This document shows, one piece after another, positions 1 through 6,001 of a stretch of 6,001 nucleotides of DNA (positions are counted from its first letter, which is position 1; each line of letters begins with the position of its first letter). The stretch lies in contig JANQSK010000828.1 of NCBI GenBank assembly GCA_028284105.1, positions 1 through 6,001 on the forward strand. Direction: 5' to 3'. Source of the stretch: Anaerolineae bacterium (lineage in GTDB: Bacteria; Chloroflexota; Anaerolineae; Promineifilales; Promineifilaceae). The notes below the pieces were generated by a model. That model saw only the letters and a list, made by a program, of their open reading frames with translations. It had not been told where the DNA came from and did not search any database. A program made the position numbers and the translations under genes.

Positions 1-587
1 GGAATGAGCAGGAAGTTATCAAAGATGTTAGACAAAGCGAAGGTTGGAGTGATGATGTAATCCGGCACAATATTATCAATCGTTACAGTCAAGATCAGAT
101 AAATGGAACCCAGTTTGACCCGCATTCAATCATGCTTTATGAATTTCCCGCATCTTGGACAAAAAATGGAATTAAAACAAGCAGGAATGAATCTTTATCT
201 GACACGGACAAGGCATTTATTGGTAGTTTGATGGCCTATCCAAACACAGGTTTGTCTCAGGATGAGGCTCTAATTGATTTAGATATTGATGGTTTGAACA
301 AGAATGATTATATGACCCGTAGCCCTGGGGAAGAGGATCTGTTTCGATTTATAGTAACTCAAAGCGGAAACTATGTGATTGACATTGATGGGCCGTATGA
401 TTTTTTGTATATCCGCTTATATGGTTCGAATAATCGTACAAAGTTGATTGGTTACGGCGAGGAACCACAAAATAATGTTGTTTTGAACAAAAAGCTTTTC
501 CCGGGTGAGTATCTTGTACAGATTCGTTTCTCTCCTTGGGCAACAGTATCTGAAACATACAAGATTCGTGTCAGACGTCTTGATTAG
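1..587 (+). CDS. Metzincin-type zinc metalloprotease, C-terminal part with PPC-like domain (5' partial)
   Basis: The frame is open from the first complete codon at base 3 to the TAG at 585-587, giving 194 residues of a longer protein; the ATG at 132 lies inside the gene and should not be taken as its start. Residues 42-46 read SIMLY. This matches the metzincin Met-turn (family form SxMHY), including the Tyr two residues after Met that can ligate zinc. The context (FDP before it; a NG, an LSDTDK and a YP after it) fits bacterial M12A/matrixin-like peptidases. The zinc motif HExxHxxGxxH is expected upstream, outside the window. Residues about 87-194 look like a pre-peptidase C-terminal (PPC) beta domain: PGEEDLFRF, an LYG strand, and FPGEYLVQI before the last strand. 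Such enzymes are usually secreted; the signal peptide would be outside. The gap of 158 bp before the next operon suggests a separate transcription unit, so a shared function is unproven. Confidence 0.8.
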   Translation, partial: NEQEVIKDVRQSEGWSDDVIRHNIINRYSQDQINGTQFDPHSIMLYEFPASWTKNGIKTSRNESLSDTDKAFIGSLMAYPNTGLSQDEALIDLDIDGLNKNDYMTRSPGEEDLFRFIVTQSGNYVIDIDGPYDFLYIRLYGSNNRTKLIGYGEEPQNNVVLNKKLFPGEYLVQIRFSPWATVSETYKIRVRRLD

Positions 588-745
588 CTCCAATGAGATT
601 TGATTCACCTAGGGGCTAAATAAGACCATAATGCCTTTGTGTCACGTCTTTAGTTAATTGAAATCGGGCTGCTTGATACCCTCCGCAGATAAATTGTTGT
701 GGGACGCAACATGGAGTTACACAAAAGAAAAAATATATTTTACTC
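588..745 (+). other. Intergenic gap between metalloprotease and VMAP operon
   Basis: No RNA gene, mobile element or convincing promoter was found here. A 7-bp stem with one G-U pair can form between 585-591 and 612-618 around a 20-nt loop, right at the protease stop codon. No T-run follows, so it is at best a weak terminator. A 5-bp stem with a 7-nt loop (695-699 with 707-711) lies just before a tiny ORF. A TTGAAA at 658-663 has no acceptable -10 box 16-18 bases downstream. TATATT at 734-739 is too close to the ATG at 746 to serve as a -10 with a normal leader. The operon promoter is expected in this gap but I cannot place it. Confidence 0.5.
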
Positions 746-749
746 ATGA
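711..749 (+). CDS. Possible 12-codon leader ORF coupled to the VMAP gene
   Basis: ATG at 711 opens a reading frame of 12 codons (MELHKRKNIFYS) whose TGA at 747-749 overlaps the VMAP start as ATGA at 746-749. GGGA at 701-704, six bases before the ATG, is a modest Shine-Dalgarno match, whereas the VMAP ATG itself is preceded only by A/T-rich sequence with no match. A short translated leader feeding ribosomes to VMAP is therefore possible. The ATGA overlap could easily be chance, because it needs only a start followed by A, and an ORF this short carries no coding signal. A regulatory role is inference. Confidence 0.2.
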   Translation: MELHKRKNIFYS

Positions 750-2272
750 GAAAATTATCATTCCCTGAGCTTAGAGATTTAGCAAAACTCTTCTCGCGAT
801 TTCATTATGTAAACAAGGATCCAGACTTTTGGAGGAGCCGTGTACTGGTGCATCTTCATAGTAAGACTAAAAACGATATTTTTTTGGAAATTGAACACGA
901 TGATAATCTAGTTGAATATATTTATAATTCACTTGAGACAATTGACGAACAGGTTGATCTATCATTAGACATTTTCATAGAAGCTATTGATGAAATTTGG
1001 GGAGCAAAATACACAACATTTATCCATGTAGCTGAGTATTGGTACAGGCTACAATTAGCCATATTTTTGCAAGAAGCGGAACTTGAGGACAAACAGCTTA
1101 TAGATGGATTTAATACGGCAATTCCTAGGAACCACAATCACAAAACTATAACTAGTGGACAAGCAGTCTTGGAAGAATTGATCAGAGAACTTTGGATTGC
1201 TCAAAAACGCTTTGAGGATCATCAACCATTAGTGCGGTTTATAGATTGTTTTCGAGATAGCTTGCCAGGTATTGATTTGTGGCAAGCAAATGTTGAAAAA
1301 TATACTACTTTAGAATTCCCTGATGGTAAAGTATCTGAGGAAAGAAATGATAATTTACAGTCAACTAAACAATATATCTTACAAGTTGTCATTTACCCAA
1401 GCGGTCTTGGAAAACAATTAAATAATTTCCAAAAAGATACATATACGTTTGAAACTTTCCTAGTTGAAAAAAGCAGCACAGCTCCTTTTGATGAAAGCCC
1501 AAAATATTTATCAGTTTGCGAAGAGATTTCTAATAAGCCAAGAGCTTTTTCCCTTCTTTCAAAAACTTTGGGCGAAATTTTGGACTCAGAGGATTTAGTA
1601 GGTATTGATGAGTTTTCAAAAGTGGAGTTATTTTTGCCAATTGAAAATATGCTTAACCCTGTTGACCAATTGGAAGTGTATGAATTCAAGCTTAGTGTAA
1701 ATTATTCAATGTGCATTCGTCCTTATGAACGTCTTTCTGGCGAATATGCGACTCCTTTCTTTCGCAAATTATGGAAGAATCGATGGAAAAACTTGATAAA
1801 TAGCGAATTATTCAACTTTGAAATTCTTCAGAAATATGTCATTGATGCAAAGAAATGGAAAGCAGAGGTCAACCTTAAACAAGATGTATCTTGTTATGGC
1901 ATTGTTACTAATGTGGTACGCAATGAGCATATAAATTGTATTGGCATCCTTATAAAAACGGGGATTCCTGTTATTCTATGGATTCATGAAAATGGAATTG
2001 ATGAAGTTTATAGTGCTGAAAGGCGCTTAAAGGAGCTACAAGATAGATTTAGGCAATCTGGTATGCTAACGGACAATGAGTATAAAAACATTTTGAGAAT
2101 GAAAAATTTTAGAAAGCTTCATCATGTAATTGACAATATCCGTAAGGATTTAAATCAGGTTGAAGAAAACAACTCCTTAGCTGAATGTGTGGCTCTTATG
2201 TATGATGATCCCTATTTGATTCCTCCCAAATTTAATAGACAAAAAAGGATGAGACGTCGTTATGAGAGGTAA
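746..2272 (+). CDS. VMAP-type protein (vWA-MoxR-associated protein) with VMAP-C domain
   Basis: This 508-residue protein is the adaptor of a ternary VMAP-MoxR-vWA conflict system. Residues about 205-508 match the VMAP-C pattern as I know it: a first beta segment (YILQVVIYPSG, 210-220), VELFLPIENML then NPVDQLEV (293-311), YSMCIRPYERL (320-330) followed by LWKNRWKNL (342-350), GIPVILWIHENG (406-417), and the terminal MYDDPYLIPP (485-494), equivalent to the family's LWDDPxRLPP. Residues 1-200 are helical and acidic, with no peptidase or nuclease motif. The first 90 residues could be an effector-associated adaptor domain, but I cannot assign a type. ATG 746 is the only standard start after the in-frame TGA at 674-676; it lacks a good Shine-Dalgarno. 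The 3' end overlaps the MoxR gene by 11 bp, so the two are co-translated. The VMAP role is thought to be coupling the ATPase to sensing or effector proteins; its biochemistry is not established. Confidence 0.88.
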   Translation: MRKLSFPELRDLAKLFSRFHYVNKDPDFWRSRVLVHLHSKTKNDIFLEIEHDDNLVEYIYNSLETIDEQVDLSLDIFIEAIDEIWGAKYTTFIHVAEYWYRLQLAIFLQEAELEDKQLIDGFNTAIPRNHNHKTITSGQAVLEELIRELWIAQKRFEDHQPLVRFIDCFRDSLPGIDLWQANVEKYTTLEFPDGKVSEERNDNLQSTKQYILQVVIYPSGLGKQLNNFQKDTYTFETFLVEKSSTAPFDESPKYLSVCEEISNKPRAFSLLSKTLGEILDSEDLVGIDEFSKVELFLPIENMLNPVDQLEVYEFKLSVNYSMCIRPYERLSGEYATPFFRKLWKNRWKNLINSELFNFEILQKYVIDAKKWKAEVNLKQDVSCYGIVTNVVRNEHINCIGILIKTGIPVILWIHENGIDEVYSAERRLKELQDRFRQSGMLTDNEYKNILRMKNFRKLHHVIDNIRKDLNQVEENNSLAECVALMYDDPYLIPPKFNRQKRMRRRYER

Positions 2273-3251
2273 GGACTGGAGAATATTTCGTGGAAACAAA
2301 TCGTTAAATGATTTGCCCAAACCGCCTCCATGGCGCGACTTTAATAGTCAGGAACGTAAAACTGGTCAGCTGTTTGAAATAACTGAGACTGAAATTGAGT
2401 TAGTGAATGCAGCAATTTATCTGCGGCGACCACTTTTAGTAACTGGTCCGCCGGGAACTGGAAAGTCTAGTCTTGCATATGCTATTGCTAAAGATCTTTC
2501 TTTAGGAGAAGTCTTGGTTTGGGCGATAAACTCCCGCTCAACGTTACGAGACGGGTTGTATTTGTATGATGCTATAGAACGCTTACAGTCCATGCAAATG
2601 AGTGCGATTGCTGCAAAATCGCCCCAAAGTGATATGATCAGCTCATTCTTACGTTTGGGAGCGGTAGGTACGGCTTTTGCTATGGGAAAGAAAAATCGTC
2701 CAAAGGTATTGTTAATAGATGAGATTGATAAGAGCGATATTGATCTTCCCAACGACTTGCTTCATATTTTTGAGGATGGCCAGTTTGAGATACCTGAATT
2801 AGCTCGGCTGGATAGTGATTTTTTACAGATTAAGTCGCATCAAGGCGGAGAATTTGTTGAAGTTAAGAGGGGGCGGGTTGTTTGTGATGAATTTCCAATA
2901 ACAATTATTACTAGTAATGGTGAACGAGAGTTGCCAGCACCCTTTATGAGACGTTGTATTCATCTTGAAATGAAACCTCCTACACCTGAGCGTCTTATGC
3001 GTATAGTCGCGGCTCATCTTACACAACTAGATGCTAGCACATTAAATACTGTCAGGAAACTGATCAAGCAAATTATTGACCGTAGAGAAAATGATGAATA
3101 CGTTTCGACCGATCAACTTTTGAATGCCACTTTTTTGGCCATTAAAGGTTTTGATTTGGAGTCTCGTTTACAGGATGAGATTGGCTCGGTGCAATATTCC
3201 TTAGAAGAGCTGATTCTAAAAACAATTAGCTTTATTAATTTTGATGATTGA
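2262..3251 (+). CDS. MoxR-family AAA+ ATPase of the ternary system
   Basis: This 329-residue AAA+ ATPase appears to be fully active. It shows Walker A GPPGTGKS (62-69), Walker B VLLIDEID (149-156), sensor 1 Asn219 in IITSNGE, and an arginine finger in LPAPFMRR (R230/R231). Signatures of the subgroup paired with vWA/VMAP proteins are VWAINSRSTLRDGLY (86-100), RLGAVGTA (131-138) and the run KSDIDLPNDLLHIFEDG (157-173) after Walker B. MoxR ATPases act as hexameric remodelling machines on vWA-domain partners; here the partner is the next gene. The start overlaps the end of VMAP by 11 bp, with AAGGATGAG at 2245-2253 as a plausible ribosome binding site. The stop overlaps the vWA start by 8 bp. Both overlaps point to coupled translation and fixed stoichiometry. 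ATP-driven sensing or licensing of the effector is inferred from the family. Confidence 0.95.
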   Translation: MRGKDWRIFRGNKSLNDLPKPPPWRDFNSQERKTGQLFEITETEIELVNAAIYLRRPLLVTGPPGTGKSSLAYAIAKDLSLGEVLVWAINSRSTLRDGLYLYDAIERLQSMQMSAIAAKSPQSDMISSFLRLGAVGTAFAMGKKNRPKVLLIDEIDKSDIDLPNDLLHIFEDGQFEIPELARLDSDFLQIKSHQGGEFVEVKRGRVVCDEFPITIITSNGERELPAPFMRRCIHLEMKPPTPERLMRIVAAHLTQLDASTLNTVRKLIKQIIDRRENDEYVSTDQLLNATFLAIKGFDLESRLQDEIGSVQYSLEELILKTISFINFDD

Positions 3252-6001
3252 AAATTTAAATTTAAATTTTCAAAAAATTTTGGGATTAAATGCAGTTGAA
3301 CTAGCTGACCTTGTTTGGCTTTCACTTCACCTACCCAAGGAGCAAAACCTTGCCCTAGCTCAGCCAAGAAAGGAAACAGATACGTCAACGAACGAATCAT
3401 CGGATGGTGATGATGATTTTGAACAACACAACTCCGATAATAAACAAAAAGGCGATCCCTCTAGTAATGATCCTTTAGCAAAAGAAGAGGGGCGTATTAA
3501 TCAAAGCTCATTGCTTGAAGTTCCAGTTATTCCTGAACCCTTACCAAATGCACTAGGATTGGGGCGAGCCTTGAAACCATTAAAGCAGCGGGTTGCTTCA
3601 AAGTTCCGCTATCATTTGGATGAAGAAGCCACTGTGGAGCAAAGTATAGAGTTCGGGTTTCTAGCTCCGAAGCTTTCTCCAGAGAAAATTCGCTGGTTTG
3701 ATCTAATTTTAATCGTGGATACTTGGTTCACCATGAGTATTTGGGAGGAAAGCCTTCTTGACTTTAAAAAGCTTTTAGAACAAAGTGGCTTTTTTGGTCA
3801 GGTGAATACATACGATCTGGTTACTGATCCCCAAGATGGTCAAGTTACTTCAAAAATCGAGTTGCGAATACATACACGAAGGGGAGAGGGAAAATCAGTC
3901 AGCCCAAAGCAGATTCTTCATTTGACGGACAACGCCTTAGTCCTCATTTTATCTGATTGTACGGCACCGAGCTGGTTTAATGGTGAATGCTTAAAGTTAA
4001 TTGAGATTTTGGGGAATTATCACCAGATAACAATATTCCAGCCGTTGCCTCAGACATTATGGCATGACACAAGTCTTTCTTACTCTAGTCAAGGGTATAT
4101 GTATACAGCTAGGGCAGGGCTGAAAAATAGAGAATGGTACTTAGACTTGCCTTCATACATGTGGGAACTACCAAAACAACAGATTCCGATACCCGTGATT
4201 CACCTTGAGGGAAATTCACTTAAAGAGTGGGCAAAGCTTGTTGTGGGACGAGGCCAAGTCAAACTCCCAGCATTCTTTTTGCCTCAAATGGATGATGATG
4301 AGGAAGATTCAGAATATTCAAATCGAAATCGCTCTGTTGAAGAATTATATTGGAATTTTGTGGGGACAGCATCAACCACTGCTCGAAGATTAGCCAGCTA
4401 CTTCTCACTTTTATCTTTAGAGATTTCAGTTATGAAAACGATTCAGCGTTTGATGCTTCCAGATTCAAACTTGTTTCACCTTGCCGAAATATTGCGAAGT
4501 GACCTGATCCGAATTCCCGAAAAAGAAGATTCGCAGAAATCCGCTGATAAAATTGCTTTTGAATTTGTGGATGGCGTTCAAGAAAAGTTGCGGGATCAAC
4601 TTCTTTTTTCCGAAAAAATAAAGATATTAGATGGCGTCTCGCATTATTATGAAGAGAACGAGGGGGAATTCCAAGGATTTAGGGACTGGCTGTCTAATCC
4701 TTTTAGCAATCCGCGCCCCATTCCCATACGGGACGGAGCTATTCGCTTTGCAGAAATTAGCTCTTCTATATTAAAGGAAATGGGAGGGGAATATGAAGAA
4801 CTAGCTCAAAATTTAGAGAAAAAGGCAAATTTGCGGAAGGTTGCAGCAGAAACTGAAGGAATAATTCAGAGCATAAGAGGTACAGAAAAAATAGAACCTG
4901 AATCGGTTCCGGTTTATGATTTAGCTGTTATTCGTGAAATGCTCGACGAAGCATTTAGTATTGGAGAGATCAACACCCTCGCCTTTGATCTTTCTCCAAA
5001 AATCTACCGTAACTTTGCCGGGGCGTTGTCGAAAAGCGACCGCATTGTGCAAATTGTCATAGAAGCAAAGCAACATGGTCGTATTCCTGAGCTACTTGAC
5101 TGGGTAAAACGATACAATGCTTATCAATACGGCCGTTTTGCCTCACGCGTAATAAAACGAACGCGGCAACAAGACCTTGAGGAGCATATTGCTCGTGAAC
5201 AGCGATTGCTCAACCTATACCGTGAGCGACTAAGCTATGTCTCCGATCCACGCGAAATCAGGAGCATCGAAGCCAACATTAAACGTCAACAGGAGAGCTT
5301 GGCTCGCTACCAAAAAGAGCTGGCTGAGCTAGACGCAAGCCGTTCGCTTCGCTCCGCAGCCAACGTGGTTTCACCTAAGGAGGTTGTTGAAGAGGTGCTT
5401 GACTATGTAGCTGAAGAGCAGGCTTGGTATCCGCACAATTTCCCCGCGTTGGATGAGGTGGATGACGAGCAGCTTGACCGTTTGCAAAAGGAAGTTGAGG
5501 TGGTGTTGATGGTGGCTACAGCGGTGGAACTACGCGCCGTTTTGCACAAACTCGAGCCTCTGCCACGCCGCCAACGTATCTTGCGCACCTACATCGGGGC
5601 GGAAACTTACTTTTTAGGTAAATTTGGGCGGTATAAAACGGCCGTTGCCCGCTGCGGCATGGGTTCTGGGGGCGAACGTGGCTCAACCCTAGCCACACCC
5701 GATGCCATTCGCAACTGGCAGCCACGCGCCATCATCATGCCCGGCATCGCCTTTGGCAAAGACCCCGCCAAACAAAAAATGGCTGACGTGCTCGTCGCCT
5801 CCACAATCATCCCCTATGAAAACCAGCGTGTCGGCTCAGAGATCATTTCTCGCGCCCCCATCCCACCAAGCAACGCCGCCCTGCAAAACCGTTTTGAAAA
5901 CGCCCTTGACTGGCGCTTTGAGCGACCAGACGGGCAGGCGTGTGCCTTGCGAATCGGCTCCATCCTCTCTGGTGCCAAGCTGGTCAATGATCCCCAATTC
6001 A
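3244..6001 (+). CDS. SAV_2336-type vWA protein fused to EAD, coiled coil and PNP-fold nucleosidase effector (3' partial)
   Basis: One frame stays open from ATG 3244 to the window edge (919 complete codons, no stop). Domains in order: an N-terminal segment with AVELADLVWLSLHLP (17-31); an acidic Ser/Asp/Asn-rich linker (about 40-90); a SAV_2336-like block starting ALGLGRALKPLK (103-114), with vWA strand 1 FDLILIVDTWFTMSIW (152-167) and VLILSDC (233-239); then FQPLPQTLW and a helical tail to about 550. An effector-associated, Death-like helical domain follows (about 556-630), ending HGRIPELLDWV. Next is a charged coiled coil (640-700). Last comes a nucleoside phosphorylase/MTAN-like fold from about 752: VVLMVATAVELRAVL, RCGMGSGG, IIMPGIAFGK, MADVLVAS and SGAKLVNDPQF. 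The catalytic Glu/Asp region (family EMEGAG) lies beyond the window. The gene has no Shine-Dalgarno; translation probably depends on the 8-bp overlap with MoxR. GC rises from about 37% to about 60% along the gene. Predicted role: target of the MoxR ATPase and toxic nucleotide-cleaving output. Confidence 0.92.
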   Translation, partial: MIENLNLNFQKILGLNAVELADLVWLSLHLPKEQNLALAQPRKETDTSTNESSDGDDDFEQHNSDNKQKGDPSSNDPLAKEEGRINQSSLLEVPVIPEPLPNALGLGRALKPLKQRVASKFRYHLDEEATVEQSIEFGFLAPKLSPEKIRWFDLILIVDTWFTMSIWEESLLDFKKLLEQSGFFGQVNTYDLVTDPQDGQVTSKIELRIHTRRGEGKSVSPKQILHLTDNALVLILSDCTAPSWFNGECLKLIEILGNYHQITIFQPLPQTLWHDTSLSYSSQGYMYTARAGLKNREWYLDLPSYMWELPKQQIPIPVIHLEGNSLKEWAKLVVGRGQVKLPAFFLPQMDDDEEDSEYSNRNRSVEELYWNFVGTASTTARRLASYFSLLSLEISVMKTIQRLMLPDSNLFHLAEILRSDLIRIPEKEDSQKSADKIAFEFVDGVQEKLRDQLLFSEKIKILDGVSHYYEENEGEFQGFRDWLSNPFSNPRPIPIRDGAIRFAEISSSILKEMGGEYEELAQNLEKKANLRKVAAETEGIIQSIRGTEKIEPESVPVYDLAVIREMLDEAFSIGEINTLAFDLSPKIYRNFAGALSKSDRIVQIVIEAKQHGRIPELLDWVKRYNAYQYGRFASRVIKRTRQQDLEEHIAREQRLLNLYRERLSYVSDPREIRSIEANIKRQQESLARYQKELAELDASRSLRSAANVVSPKEVVEEVLDYVAEEQAWYPHNFPALDEVDDEQLDRLQKEVEVVLMVATAVELRAVLHKLEPLPRRQRILRTYIGAETYFLGKFGRYKTAVARCGMGSGGERGSTLATPDAIRNWQPRAIIMPGIAFGKDPAKQKMADVLVASTIIPYENQRVGSEIISRAPIPPSNAALQNRFENALDWRFERPDGQACALRIGSILSGAKLVNDPQF
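3248..3273. repeat. 26-bp perfect AT-rich palindrome at MoxR/vWA junction
   Basis: Bases 3248-3273 equal their own reverse complement; the centre lies between 3260 and 3261, and the outer pairs are T3248-A3273, T3249-A3272 and G3250-C3271. As RNA it could form an 11-bp stem with a 4-nt loop, starting four bases after the first base of the vWA ATG and including the last bases of the MoxR stop. A short A/T run follows (3272-3280). It also encodes vWA residues 2-10 (rich in Asn and Leu), so codon bias in AT-rich DNA could contribute. A role in translational coupling, mRNA cleavage or protein binding is possible but unproven. Confidence 0.6.

Noticed and set aside
132..587. Complete 151-residue protein starting at ATG 132
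   Set aside because: The frame stays open upstream to the window edge and encodes expected metzincin sequence; this ATG is the Met of the Met-turn, not a start.
585..618. Intrinsic terminator after the metalloprotease
   Set aside because: The 7-bp stem includes a G-U pair, has a 20-nt loop and no T-run after it; kept only as a note in the gap entry.
658..693. Sigma-70-like promoter from TTGAAA at 658
   Set aside because: The sequence 17 bases downstream is CTCCGC; candidate -10 matches lie at spacings of 10 or 24, outside the normal range.
3400..3420. Short GAT-rich repeats (also near 4290)
   Set aside because: These are Asp/Glu-rich linker codons in the vWA protein, too short and irregular to be a separate repeat element.
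4205..4393. 62-codon + strand open frame
   Set aside because: It is an alternate frame within the vWA gene, overlapping the recognisable segment with HLEGNSLKEWAKLV; it has no family pattern of its own.
5403..5810. Several overlapping minus-strand open frames of 61-69 codons
   Set aside because: They lie antisense to the PNP-domain part of the vWA gene, whose + frame has clear family motifs. The GC-rich sequence there naturally reduces stop codons in other frames.
1..6001. CRISPR arrays, tRNA/rRNA genes, IS elements or phage att sites
   Set aside because: No regularly spaced direct repeats, tRNA-like cloverleaf, transposase frame or terminal inverted repeats were seen by eye on either strand.

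Overview
The window carries a compact four-gene stretch, all on the + strand: the 3' end of a metalloprotease gene, a 158-bp gap, then three overlapping genes that form a VMAP - MoxR - vWA ternary system. This is a class of NTP-dependent bacterial conflict/defence system recognised by comparative genomics. The third gene runs off the right edge. Taxonomy cannot be fixed from the sequence. These system types, effector-associated domains (EADs) and metzincin-plus-PPC proteins are common in multicellular or filamentous bacteria such as Chloroflexota and Cyanobacteria, so one of these is my low-confidence guess. Most of the window is AT-rich (about 30-42% GC in the 60-base lines I counted).

Layout. 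1-587: C-terminal part of a secreted-type metzincin metalloprotease, showing the Met-turn followed by a PPC-like beta domain. 588-745: the only intergenic gap. It has no strong promoter or terminator but contains a tiny candidate leader ORF whose TGA overlaps the next start as ATGA. 746-2272: VMAP-type adaptor with a VMAP-C domain. 2262-3251: MoxR-family AAA+ ATPase with intact Walker A, Walker B, sensor 1 and arginine finger. 3244-6001+: SAV_2336-type vWA protein that continues in one open frame through an EAD, a charged coiled coil and a nucleoside-phosphorylase/nucleosidase-fold (PNP) domain, still open at the window edge. A 26-bp perfect AT-rich palindrome sits across the MoxR/vWA junction.

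How the genes probably work together (inference from family knowledge): VMAP and MoxR form a regulated NTP-driven sensor/switch that acts on the vWA protein, and the PNP domain at the far end of the vWA protein is the toxic output. Related PNP effectors in other anti-phage systems cleave ATP or other nucleotides. The core architecture is known. What stands out here is the effector fused in cis to the vWA subunit, a degenerate metal-binding motif in that vWA domain, and a clear rise in GC within the third gene that starts around the EAD, as expected if the effector module was exchanged onto an older core.
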